A DNA stretch of 64,000 bases from Wolfiporia cocos. Its lineage: Eukaryota; Basidiomycota; Agaricomycetes; Polyporales; Phaeolaceae. The stretch covers positions 2,604,001 through 2,668,000 of the forward strand of contig JACCLO010000005.1 in assembly GCA_029448655.1 (NCBI GenBank). Reading direction: 5' to 3'. Position 1 is the stretch's first letter, and each line of letters begins with the position of its first letter. The notes below the pieces were generated by a model. It was not told the DNA's origin. It searched no databases and was given only the letters and a program-made list of their open reading frames with translations. This document shows, piece after piece, positions 1 to 14,823 of the stretch. A program made the position numbers and the translations under genes.

Positions 1-1673
1 CATGGTGGCCTAATAACCGAGATACCGATACCCCGTTATCATAACATTTACGCAACTTAAGATGTATCATATCCTGTAAGTTGTTGTACACGGTCATAGT
101 TCAGACATGCTCATGACTCGCGCTAGCATTTATCCCTTCAGTGTTGCATGAATCAAGCTAAGCTCATGTCGTATTCATGACGCCCATACGAATCTAGTCC
201 CTCACAGTGCCTATTGTCGATGCAATTTGCAAGCGCGAAGGCAGCGCAAGCAATGCTGGCCGCGAAGCTCGCTCCGCGAGCACCGGGATCGGCCATTGGC
301 AAGTGTGGAGCTCCAGGCACGTGGTAAACGGTGTAGGTCCAAGTGTGGTTTGGTACGCATCGGCACGTCCACGTAGCCGCTATGCCTACGCGTGCAATCC
401 ATGCACTCGTGTTGAACGGGTACACTATTGGTCATCTACGCTCCAGACAGGTGCTGGAATGCCGACGATCAAGTAATCCGCATGTCATTCTCTCCCTTGA
501 TGCATGGGGTGGAGTGGGTTTGTTCTTCACATCTGACTCTCACCATCAACGGCGTCACGATTAGTGCGCAGCTTCATCACCAGCTCTCATGCTATCGATG
601 TCTTTTGTGACATGCTTGCTATCGCGATGTGCTCGGTTTACTCCAACGTCACCAGTAAGTTGTCGAAAGAGCTCCTGGGCTTTTCTGATGTGGTTCTATG
701 CGAAACGTGCGGCAACCCATCCTAACCGCCGTATCTCTCTCCTGAAAGCCTACTGCATGTACCCTATAACGGGCTACCCTTCTTAGTCGTCTCGTGTTTA
801 CCAGCACGTTCACCGCCGAGAGAGTCTTAGAGTCCTTACCTTCTCACGGCCATAACGCCGGGATGTTCTATCTCTGTTCTGGAAACTATGTGTATCGTTC
901 GGTCGAGGACTGACATCGTGCTTTGCGGTTGACGCGAGCTTTCTGCTAGTCGCTGAAATGGCACCCCGCTCCTCCTGTTCTACTCCGGTTCGCGTCACTT
1001 GGAATAGATCCTCGTGGCTGTCCGACGATCGGGGTCGCCGGATTGAATTGCTCATCAGACGCCTGTCGCTCGAGTGAAAACAGCAACAGCCATGCCCGTT
1101 GTGCAGTACTCAGGGAGCACTTCACAATTACGAAACAAAGCGACGTCAAACGTTCAAACGTTCAAGTCTCATTGCAGTGCATCTGCGCAAGGAGAGAAAT
1201 CTGGATCTGGTAGCGACTGGTCATGCATTCGATGAGCCCTGCATAACGTCTTGCAATGCTAATGTTTACCCCGCGATAACGTCAAGTTCGTGAAAGGTGC
1301 TGCTATTTAACGATTTTTGCTTCCACACTAGTGCCTAGGTTTTCCCGTGAATATGCAAAATTAGATCACGGCCCGCCTCTTTTCTGACCGCGAACCGTTC
1401 GGAAAGCAGGAGTCTCTTATACTCATAACCTTCGGGCATGGCATACATCGGCATCATTTGAATGATCATTTCGCTTGTCGTAAGTGGGTGCAGCGCCCGT
1501 CGAGAGGTATTACTTCTGATTGATGGCAGAACTGAGTATTGCGGTAGGAGAACATAGCGATGCATGTGACAGCATGATCACAACTCAGGGAGGGTATAAG
1601 CGAACAGATGGATAGGGATACAGCGAATGTCATCAGGTGCCGTCATAAGCGAATAATAATTGATACAGGTAAT
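1..1673. other. intergenic region downstream of CLASP, no gene recognised
   Basis: This 1.7 kb at the left edge carries only short open frames on both strands, none with a recognisable domain or a convincing chain of exons. I see no tRNA-like A/B boxes, tandem repeat or transposon end. It lies past the stop codon of the CLASP gene, so its right end should hold that gene's 3' UTR and terminator. A gene cut by the left edge cannot be excluded. Confidence 0.5.
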
Positions 1674-4600
1674 CTAGGCTGCAACGGAGAAATTCTTCGT
1701 TCGCGGAGGAGTGTTTGTGCGGTTGTCCAGCCGTCGCATCTCCCTTTCCAGTTTCTCCACGCTTGAGGGCCCCAAGGCTCCATTTCCTCGGGAGCCGTGC
1801 TTGTCGAAAAGATAAGTGAGTAAGTTTTTCTTATCATCGGGCAGACCGTCCAGTAACGCAAATAGGTGGGTCTCGTCACGTAAGACTAGCTGGGCAGCAA
1901 TGATAGAAGCCGCGGCGGCCTCACGGACAATGAGAGACGTAGTATTCGAGTTATCCGTGAGTGCCTGTATAAAAATACAATAATTCATATGTCCCATCAT
2001 TGTCTTGATACCATAAAGCACTCACAGAGATCAACGTCGCCCGTAGCCGGGGCAATTCCTCTTCAAGGACTTCTGCTGGAAGTCGTAGAACGAATTTGCC
2101 CATTGCGATGAGACCGAAGGCATAGGTCCCGTCTTTCGTTTCTATGCTTGATGATGGCGGGAGTGGCTCATCTCGGAACGTCCGTAGGCATGCGTGCAAT
2201 GTCGTAAGCCCGTACACCGGCTCAACACGGCCAGCGAGCAAGTCTCGGAACATATTGGTCGCTTGCATGACCTACGAGGTAATTGTAATCAGTCAGTGTG
2301 GTCAATGCCGGGAAGGAACTGTCAGCTTACGGTTGGCCGAGCACTATATCTAATACCCAGAAGTATGGTAAATACGTCAGCTTCCCTTCCATCTAGAAGA
2401 GCAGTCTGATTTGCTAGCAATTCCCATAGCACGATCAATCCATACTCGAGGAGCTCCGCGTCCTAGGCCAGCGGCAGCAATGTTCATCAGCGCTGGCGCC
2501 GCATGACACTTGGCTACTCACTTTTCGGGGATCTAAAAACTTGATGAGCGCGGAGAACAAGCGATCAATGTTCTTGTCTTCCTTCCACAGATTCGAAGCC
2601 GAAGACGGCACAGATCGTGGCACCTCAAAGAAAAGTGAACGTGTGGGAGGCGCGGCGAACGCCGGGCTAAGGGGCGATCCGGGCTCGTCCACAGGATATT
2701 GCCTGGAAAGGAGCGCGAGGCTCTTGAGCTCGGGAACGTCTGCTGAGCCCTGCTCAAGCGCTACTATGAAAGTTTGCAACTCATGCACAGGGTCCGCGCC
2801 GTCATGCTCAAGGAATGGAGACCTGGAGTTGATGACTAGAGAAGCATGGATGTCAATGATTGCAGTGGTCAAACTGACGGCACGGGAAGTCTCACGCGAC
2901 GTCCGCTTTCTCCACCACTCTGTGGCGTTGTCCGTCCCACCCACCATATCAAAGACTGATGATGCCGGCTTGCCGTTGCGGGCGGGACTATCCTGGAAAA
3001 GCACCGCTTGCTGCATGATCGCAGACTTCCTATTCTTGGGTGTTTGAGGCGGCGCCAAGGCGGCCCTTGCATTGCTTGATGCAGCAGTTACCTTGGATAT
3101 CGTTTTCGGGGTGACTCCAGGGTTCCGCAATAATAGAGACGGCGGAATTGGGGACGGATGTACGCTATCCTCTTCTGGGTCAACGAGTTCCAACAGACGT
3201 TCCGCCGCACTTTCCGCCTGCTCGGCGCGCGCCCGTAGCGCGTCCTCGATGATAGGCTGCGGAATGCCTGACGGCGGGGAAGCCGTGGGAGGAGATAGCG
3301 CGTTTGACAGGCCAGCCTTTGAGCTGCTTGATTTGGGGGATACTGACGCTGCTTGAGAGTTGGCTCTCGGCGCGGGAGGGTCCGCTTCAAAGGGCGCTGA
3401 GAACGAGATCAGGTTCACAGACTCATCCATCTCGGTGTCACTATCCTCGGGGATTGGGATCTGCGTTGCCAAAAGGAGAGACTGTTCATCCGGCCCGGAC
3501 AGACCGCCAAAGGCCGCTAGTGACAGCGATTCCCGTTGCAAGTGAATTGCTGAAGACCCTGGCCGTGAGGTCTTTGGGGTTGGAGTCGAAAATGCAGAGG
3601 CCGAATATGGCGGCGAAGCGGGGAGTGCGGTCTGCATAGCTCTCCGTAGTGTGGTGCTACTTGATGGTGACGTAGATGGAGTGACCAATGGCGAAGAAAT
3701 TCGCCGACGGAACGTCGAATCCGTAGCATGAGTCGGCGATGGTGGCGAGGCGGGCGGGAGCTGGCCAGATGCGGAACGCGTTCTTGCAATTGGCAAAACT
3801 GGACTTGCTGCGCGAGGGATTGAATGCGACAGAACCCTCGCCCTCGGAGGAGAATGAGAGACCGGTGAGCCCGCTCGCATCCCACCAGACGAGCTGCTGG
3901 TGGAGAAGGCGGGCGAGGCAGGTCGTCGCCCAGAGGTTGGCGACATTGCCCGCGCGGCATGCGAGGTTGAAGTCGCCTGGTGTCTCAGCGTCGGCGGCGC
4001 GGTTGCAATTGCCTTCGCCTTAGCCCGACTGGCCGCAATAGCAGCGGCGACGCTGCTCTTCTTCGGCTTCGGTGTAGGAGCTGGAATAGCGGCCAAGGCT
4101 CCCGGATTTGGGCAAAACTTCTGTATCTGCTTCTTTGAGGTTGCATCCAGCGTGTCGAGCAAGGCCCTGCCCCGCTCTGGCCAGACAGCATCGAATACCC
4201 AGAACATCTTCCGCGCACATTCCTTGACGCCGGGGTTCGGATCGCCGAGGGATTTCTTGAGACTTCTCTCTAGGGTGTCCGCGCCTCCCGCGACTTCGAT
4301 CGCATGCTTCGACCGCAGGCCATGGACCTCCATGTACATTTGCAGATGACCCATAGCGTACGTTCGCATGGGTATGCTCTTGTCTTGCAGGGAATTCCAG
4401 AGCATCGGTAGTATTATCCGTGGCTGCGCTGATGCATGTGTGAGGATAGCAGTAACGGCTGCTTGTGATTGCTGTGCAGTGATCTTTTTCGTCAGGCTTC
4501 CCATGCGCAGGAGGTTCGTGAGCAGGAGATCACAGAAGGGATCGATGGCGGATCCAAGGGCGATAGCGAGCTCGGAGTATAACAAGCATGTATTCACGGC

Positions 4601-6340
4601 AACAGTTGTGCGCAGACTCGCGAGCTGGCGGAGATGGTGCGGCTTGTCAATCAATACTCCTCATCGCAGAGAGAATATAATTACCGTCTTGAGAGATGCA
4701 GTGTTGAAGCTGTTTTTCAGCGCAGACATGAACGTATCCGCATAGCGCTCGTGGACTTCGCCCTTGAGCATCCCGCGGACGCGCTGGATCGCCTGCTCAC
4801 GTGGGGCCCAGTTGTGCTCCGTTTCTTTGCCCTGTCCGTCAGAACAGGCGCATACAATCAGCACACGCGATCAGAAACGTCTCACAATCTGATCGCACAA
4901 ATCAAATACCTCAAAGTGCCTGAGCATATTCGCAAACTCGTTTTCCAAATCATGCGCGGACGCGATCTTGAGCAGGAAAGCCCGTGCCGTCAGCCTTCGC
5001 AGAGCGCACGCGCGGCAGCACTCACGTAAACCGCCTTGACGTCCGTACCTCCGCCACCGGCGGCCAGCGTGCTCTCCGTCGGCGGGGGAGACACTACCGC
5101 CGCGGCGCGGCTCGCAGGCCGAGTCAGCTCGCGCACGCTTCCCTGGCTGACCGTCCTCGGCAGCGCTGCGGGCGTACTGCTGCCCACAGCCGTCCCGGGC
5201 CGTCTATTCATGAGCGCGATGCTCGGGGGAACGTACTCCTTCTGGCCACTGTCGCCGTAATCCGAGCCAGACTCGCTCAGGGTCCCTGGCGTGCTGGCCC
5301 CGGTGCCGCCCGCCAGGACCTTCGCGAGCACGCCGTCGACGATCGTCTTACGCACGCCCTTGCGCGCCATCTCCTTCTTCAGATCCGCCCGCGCCGCGTC
5401 CGTCACGCCCGGGCCCGTGAAGAGCTCGACGACGGACTGCCGTGCGCACTCGCGCACCGTGCCGTCCGTGTCCTCGAGCGCCTCCACGAGCGCAGGGAGG
5501 TACGGCCGCATCGGGAACATATGGTGCGCACGGCGCACATGCACCAGCGTGAGGATCGCCTGTCCGCCGCCGTCAGCATCCGCACACACACACCCGCCGG
5601 CGCCGCGCGGCCACACGCACCTGCTCGCGCACCCTCCACACCTTGCTCGCGAGCCCCTGCTCGCGCAGCGCCTTCTCGAACGCCGCGAGCGGCGTCTCAC
5701 CGCCCTTGCCGTCGCGCGAGCGGCCGAGCCCCGCGCCGCCCGCGCTGCTCCGGAACGCGAGCCCGCCGAGCACGACGAGCACCTCGCGCGCCTTCTCGCG
5801 CGCGCGCTCCCGGCTGTCGCCCAGGCGGTCGAGCACGCCGCCCGGCGGGAGCAGCGCGGCGAGCACCTGGCGCAGCGCGGGCACGTCGGTGTGTGCGGGC
5901 GCGGCCGACGATGCCGAGCTAGACGCCGCGGGCGAGGACGCAGGCGCAGGCCCGGGCCCGGGCGCGGCGTGCGCGCGGGCGGTGAGCAGGGGCAGCACCG
6001 GCGGGAGCGCGTTCAGCGTCGCGGTCGTGAGGTGCTGGTTCGGCGTGCGCAGGCACGTCTTGAGCGCGGCGAGCAGCGCATCGTGGTCGGGTATCTGCGG
6101 GCGCGGGTGTGGGTCAGCGTGTGCGCCGTCGCGCGCGGGGCACCGTGCGCACGCACCTCTGCGCCGGCCTCGAACTCGGCTTGTAGTTTTGTGACAGCGT
6201 CGACGCGTGCGTCTATGTCTGCAGCGTTCCACGCAGCGTGAGCACGCCATGCGCACGAATAAGCCCGGATGGCGCTCGGACGACGCACCGTTGGCCCTGA
6301 GCTGGTTGACCAGACGGGCGACCCTCGACTCGTCCTCCAT
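1674..6340 (-). CDS. CLASP family microtubule-associated protein (Cls1/Stu1-like)
   Basis: CLASPs bind microtubule lattices and tubulin through TOG (HEAT) domains and promote rescue at the spindle and cortex. The start ATG at 6340 gives MEDESRVARLVNQLRAN. Short introns then join a first TOG-like array (IPDHDALLAALKTC, and PYLPALVEALEDTDGTVREC near 5.5 kb). The CLASP N-terminal signature follows across introns at 4.7-5.0 kb (DLENEFANMLRHFE, then EHNWAPREQAIQRVRGMLKG). The large exon 2435-4654 continues the TOG domain (QDKSIPMRTYAMGHLQMYM, GDPNPGVKECARKMFWVFD). A Ser/Pro/Ala-rich basic linker of about 400 residues comes next, then a C-terminal helical domain (FRDLLAGRVEPVYGL; DGLPDDKKNLLTYLFDKHG). 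The stop is at 1674-1676. At least eight introns are needed. The 5' exons (about 5.0-6.3 kb) are far more GC-rich than the 3' half. The family call is strong; a few small exon edges are approximate. Confidence 0.88.
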
Positions 6341-7160
6341 CACGCGCCAATCTCGCGGGGTGTTCTCGTGGGGTTCTCTTACGCGATGTGCACTAGCCGG
6401 GTGCGTCAGATGGTTTCGGCAGCAAGCGAGGTGGTGGCCGCTCGAGGTCGATGGTGGGCAGGCGGGGACAGTGAGCGCATCGACGGAGGCGCGATCACGC
6501 CTCGCCGCATCAGCTCGCCACGCGGGGCCGGCGCCTAGTTAACCCTCCGCGGGCAGCTCCGCGAACCGCTGGGCCGGGCGGGCGATTAGCGATCCAACGC
6601 GGCTCCTCCTGAGTGCCCGGCGCATCTACTTTGTGGCACGCGCAGATCCATCACCTCGCCGCGATTTCAATTTGCGCACAATGGATATCAATTCTGGCAC
6701 ATTGGTATCTGGGGCGTACACGCGCAACACTGTATGTATTCGATACACAAGGCAAATGTTTCGAGACACGCGAAATTCAGGACGGAAAGCAGCGAGTGGC
6801 AGAGCGGCGACATGTAACAAGGCTAGTCCATACGGAGAACGGATTGTTGAATCTGAGCTGGAATGAATGGCACAGGCGAGCATGAACACGGGATGTTGCG
6901 AACGACCACGAGCAGCGAAAAGCGAGACCAACGATAGGTGTAACCAGCAAGCGAACCGAGCCGCGAACGAGCGACAGAACCGAGCGCAAAATCAGTGTCC
7001 GAACACACTTCATCGACCAAAGCGTCGTGCCCCGCGCCGCAGTGCAATGACGCACGCGGGGCAGGCGATGCGCCGCGAATTTTTCGTCTTCCTCCCCGGA
7101 CATCCGCGCCCGCCGATCACCGGCGCGCTACCATGCCCTCTATAGCACCGTCCGCGAAGC
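6341..7160. other. intergenic region, CLASP promoter and HSF gene 3' flank
   Basis: About 820 bp between two minus-strand genes. The part next to 6341 should hold the CLASP promoter and the part next to 7161 the 3' UTR of the HSF-type gene. The short open frames here have no recognisable motif. No repeat or RNA gene is seen. Confidence 0.5.
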
Positions 7161-9297
7161 CTACATCTCGCCTGCCTTAGCGTATTGAGGGATGTGTTCG
7201 TTCATCTGAACAAAGCCGAAGTCGGGTGAAACTGTATGAGCGCGCGAATACGAGGGGACACAGTCAGCGACGTGATCTCCGGGCCCGCCATAGCGCAGCC
7301 CGCAGGCATCGCGCCGGCGCCCCGCCGCACAACAGGAATGGTACTCACATCTGTTGATGTCTGCCTCCCCCGTGCCCGGCGCAAACTCTCCCGGAGTGTT
7401 CGCCGCTGAGCTCGCCGTCGATAGGGACGATGCCGAGGTGGACGGTCGCACGCTGCGCCCGCTCACGCCGTACAAATGCTGCTGTTGCTGATGCTGCTGC
7501 TGCTGTTGCTGATGCGCGTGGCCATCGTCAACGGCCGCGTACGCGAATTCCGACTGTGAAGAGCTGAACCCGTAGCCGTCGACCGTCGGGAGCTGGATCA
7601 TGCTGCGAACACGCGGGATCGCGCTCGAGTGTTCGTCACCCGGCTGCGGCGAGCTAGACGGACGATCAGAACCCGCTGAGAGCGGTGGGTGCTCTGCGTA
7701 CGGCGACGGGTAGGGCTGCATCGCTTGGCTGTGCCGACGGGCTCTTCGGATGCTGAGCGACCCTGCGTTGTTGTAGGACTTTGACGATGGCGGGCGCGAC
7801 GACGATGGCGTCAGCGGCCGGCCCTGCTGCTGGTGGTGGCTCGAGCTCGGCCTCGAGTAATCATGGTGCGAGTAGTGGTTTGGAGACTCGGCGTACGGGT
7901 CCGGCAGAGAAGACATGGATGACGAGTAGCCAGATGTCGGGCGGCTCTCTGGCGAGAGCGGCGCCGCGCTGTGGTGACCCCGGCTCATCTGCACACCGTT
8001 GTACGACGTGTATGTGTTGATCTGGGGGGGCGTCGGGCGCGAAGAGTTCGAGTACGCGCTGCTCACACTCCCAGAGGGGTTCAGCAAGCTCGAGAGGCTG
8101 CCCGACGAGTGGCTAGACGCCGCACTGGTAGGCGAGAATGCCCAGCTGGTTGCCGAGTCAGAAGCGTACGGGTACTGCCCGTTTGGGGACGGTAGCATCA
8201 TCGTCTCCCGCGAGGAGTTCGTGTATGACATTGGGCTCGTGAACGACGACGTGGGGGCGTCATCCGTCGGCGTGATGGGGTGCAACGGGTGCGCCGAGTG
8301 CTGCGAATACATGCTGGCATGGGACATGGGGGGCTCGGGCACGGTAAGCGGCGGCAGGGTGCTGCGCGGGTAGCTGGTGCCCCAGCCGGGCGCGCCAGGC
8401 TGGGTGAGAGGGGTGAAGGACCCGGGCGCAGAGAAGCCGCGAGCGCGGGCACCCTGCCTGGGTGAGCCGGGCTGCTGCGCCATGCCCATGGGACCGATGT
8501 TCAGCTGGGGCCGAGCCGACGGCAGAGGTTGTGGCACCTCGTTGTCGCGCTTGCGGGGCTTTGGGACGCGTGGCGGGACGCGTCGCTTGAAGTTTGCCAC
8601 GACCTCCGGGGGCGAGTGACGGTTGAGGGTGGGGTGCGCTGCAAGCAGAGAGTCAGCTGGAACAAAAATAGCACGAGCACGCTGCGTACACCAAGTGCTG
8701 GCGTCGGGGTCGTCAATGGCAGGGTCGACGTTGCGCAGGTTCACCTTGCGCATGAAGCCATAGATCTGAAAGGCGCTCAATAACGGCGCAAAGCCCGGTG
8801 TGGCGACATACATTCAGCTGCCGCGAGAAGCTGGCGAAGCGGGACTGCCTGTACACGCTGGGCAGGACGTGCAGGGCAAGCTGCTCCGGGCGCTCGACGA
8901 TGATGTGCTCGCCGGCGGGATCCCAGCGGATCATGTGGTGGTTCTCCGGCCGCTCGAGCAGGCTGGAGACAGAATCAGCACAGACACGCGAAGAGACGCG
9001 TGGAAGCGCATACGCATAGAGCTTGGTGAGGAAGGTTGCCTGGGGCTTCGCGGCCTGCTGGGGTGCGCCCTCGGGCTTTTGTGCGGGCGGGGTATCGTGC
9101 TTGGGCGACTGGGAATCGCGGCTCGGGGACTGCTCGTCGCTGGGGGAGTGGGACTGGTGGTCGTCCTGGACGGCGGGCTGGGAGGTGAGGAGGGGCGGGT
9201 AGACGAGCGAGGTGGTGCCCATCGCATACTGGGGGGAGTCCTGGCGGTGGTGGTAGGCAGCGCGGCTGGAGTATGTCTGGGGGTATAGGTCTGCCAT
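7161..9297 (-). CDS. HSF-type DNA-binding transcription factor
   Basis: Nuclear factor with an N-terminal HSF winged-helix domain. ATG at 9297 (MADLYPQTYSS). After a polar leader of about 75 residues the domain reads TFLTKLYA / LLERPENHHMIRWDPAGEHI, then LPSVYRQSRFASFSRQLN / IYGFMRKVNLRNVDP, with introns at both slashes and a third just after DDPDASTW. The helix SFSRQLNIYGF is the recognition element of the family. The domain ends in a basic stretch (FKRRVPPRVPKPRKR). The rest is a disordered Ser/Pro/Tyr-rich region with a Gln/His tract at about 7477-7525. A last intron (GTGAGT...ACAG) joins DINR to FSPDFGFVQMNEHIPQYAKAGEM and keeps the frame to the stop at 7161. There is no heptad-repeat trimerisation domain and no Skn7-like receiver, so it is nearer to Sfl1/Mga1/Flo8-like regulators than to classical Hsf1. 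Which one is not settled. Confidence 0.9.
7477..7525 (-). repeat. Gln/His codon tract (CAG/CAA/CAT) in the HSF-type gene
   Basis: A run of CTG/TTG triplets on the plus strand encodes about 16 residues, nearly all Gln with a few His, on the minus strand. Such tracts are common in activation regions and vary in length between strains. Confidence 0.85.
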
Positions 9298-11709
9298 CGC
9301 CGGCGGTCTGCGCACAAGGAAGACGCGAAGGGGAGAGTGGCGGTACTTGGCGTGATTCTGGCTGGCGCGGAGATCTGAGGCGCAGACAGCTGGAGAGAAG
9401 GACTAAATATACAGAGTGCGTGCATGGCGTCGACAGCGGTGGACTTACCGCGGGCGACCGACCAAACGCAATCCCAGATCCCGGCAGATCCCACACAGGC
9501 CGCCGCCGCCTCGCCTCCCGCCGTCCCCGGGGTCTGCACCCTTATCGCGGTTGCCATATCGGGGAGGCGTCCTCGCCCTCGGCACTCGCCCGCGGACTGT
9601 TGGCACCGCGTCATTCGGCGCGCGATTGGCTGCATTCGAGGGTCCACCCCAGACTTCTCTCCCACGGACCCTGAGCACCCGGGGTCCTGCGCATTGTGTC
9701 GCTCGGCGCCGTGGCAGCTCGGCGTCCCCCCCGGACGGCCGCGAAGACGCCACCATGCTCGCTGTGCGCGATCCCGAAGCACGCCTGGCCAGCGAGTGCT
9801 CCGCACGCTCCTGTGGCTGCCCTGTGGCTGCCCTGTGGCTGCCGCTTCCTGCTTCGCACATACCGCCGGCGTCCCAGGCGCGCACCCGCTTCTGCGCCAC
9901 CCCGCCAGATCACCCAGCGAACGCCCCGCCGCGCATACCCCCGCCACGACGCGCGGTGGCGAGACTGCTCACCCGACTCTTCCGCGCTCCCACGGTCCTC
10001 GCACTGCCCTTCCCTCTCCCCGGTCTCCCCACCAGCCCCGACGCTCGCCACTCCACTCGTATCGCCCGCATGTGCCCGTCGCCGCGTTCACATGCATGCG
10101 CACAGTGGCGCGTGCATCCCCTTGGCGCTGCCCGGGCTCCCCACGCCCGCGACGAGGCAGATCGTCCAGCGCATGGCGCGAGGCATCGCCACCGCCCAGG
10201 TGGGGCGACTCCCCGGCTGACCTCGAATTTCGGGAGGAGCGACGAATTTCGAATTTGATGCGCGTCACCGCCCGGCGTGTCTGCATCGCTATCTGAGAGA
10301 TCGAGCTAGACGTTGCATCGGGTGGTGCCCTAAGCGTCGTATGCACACAACACTGCACTGCTGCGTGCCTTCTGCGCACGCACGCGAGCGCGCCGGCGGA
10401 GGCTCGGATCCCCGCGGACGGCGCAGCCTGCGCCCGTCCTCTTGCCGCGACGTCGACCGCACGGGCCCAGCTCGACGAAACCGCGCACAATACGTGCGGC
10501 TCACGTGGATCTGCATCGCACAGAAAATCAACTGCACGATCACACCCTGCACCGCATCTGTATTGTCCGCCGTCGAGATGCGGTGCCAAATCTTCTGCGC
10601 CCTAATCCCTAGTACATAAGAGACATTGTAACATCAGATCAGGCCGCCTGTCAGCGCGGACACCGTGATGTATCATTTATGTAACGGAGGGCGTCCTGCC
10701 CGATCTAGCGACGCTGCGGGTTGTGAAGTAAACGCAAACGCCCGCCGTCGACCCGTCGAGACGCTGACCACGCCTTCCGAAAGCGGCCGCGTTCCCAGTT
10801 CGCCGTCCATCATCCATCACTGGACCTTCTGCTGGAACGTCCCCTCGAGCCCGGGCAGCTAGCTCGCAGCGGATGACCACACTCCCCGCTCCCCGAGGCG
10901 GACGCGGCCAATCAATTCAGTCGCACGTGCCTGCAGCGCGCCACACTGCCCGCTATCCCCAACGCACGCCGGCTCGATGCGATCTCAGTCCGTGCATCAG
11001 TATCAGATATCAGCATGGGCCATGCACCCCGTGGCGTGATGCACCCACGCATCACACTCGCAGAGCAAACCTTCTCGCACCTCCTCCGAGCGCCGTCGAT
11101 CATCGCCCCGATCACCGTGCCCGACGGTTCCAATAAGTGTGATATTGTTAGTGCTACCAGGCGGTCTACGTAGTCTGCGCCGCGACGCGGGATATAGAGG
11201 TATATATATAGGGTCAGGGATAACAGCGATATAGAGCGGCGATAGTAGCAGGGCAGCAAAGAGCGGTGGGCGGCAGGGAGCGTGTGGTGTGGAGCGCGTA
11301 TCCGTATGGTACAGCGGGCGACAATTAATGATGATGCGTGCAGCGTGCGGTTTTGGGAACGTGAGCGTGAAGTGAAGCGGCAGGCGGTCATTATCCTGTA
11401 CAGCGGAGAGCATGGAACGAGACGCAGCGAAGGGCCAAACAAGCAAATCCATCCGCGTGATAACACCCGGCCGAAGCAGAACAACGAGAAGACGAAAACG
11501 GAAAGGAAAGCAGGAAACAGGAAACACGCGAGTCGCCGTATGGCCGATCCAGAAGCCGCCCGATCCACAAGGCAGCCGTTCATGAAGGAATGGACGAGCG
11601 GGGCGCCTGAATTGACCGGTACTGAGCGCGCAGGGCCGACCCGGGGACCCTGGCCATAGAGCACGCGGGCTGTACCGCACAGGGTCGCAGCGCAACACCG
11701 CCGTACCGC
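9298..11709. other. long GC-rich upstream region of the HSF-type gene, no gene supported
   Basis: 2.4 kb between the start of the HSF-type gene and the end of the kinase gene, both on the minus strand. The first 1.3 kb is very C/G-rich, so long open frames occur in several phases (for example 9424-10296 plus). Their composition is Pro/Arg/His-rich and unlike a conserved protein. I read this as a long promoter and 5' leader. A short A/T-rich stretch with TATATATA lies near 11202. A perfect threefold 11-bp repeat lies at 9811-9843. Confidence 0.5.
9811..9843 (+). repeat. perfect tandem repeat, 3 x 11 bp (CTGTGGCTGCC)
   Basis: Three identical head-to-tail units at 9811-9821, 9822-9832 and 9833-9843, about 0.5 kb upstream of the HSF-type start codon. 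No coding role is apparent. Confidence 0.9.

Positions 11710-14823
<3,114 letters not shown>

Noticed and set aside
5573..6241. Long plus-strand frames opposite the CLASP 5' exons
   Set aside because: They are shadows of the minus-strand coding sequence in GC-rich DNA; the minus strand gives the conserved TOG residues and in-frame splicing.
9424..10296. 290-codon plus-strand open frame upstream of the HSF gene
   Set aside because: It lies in very GC-rich sequence where stops are rare, overlaps equally long frames in other phases, and has Pro/Arg/His-rich composition without any domain or splice pattern.
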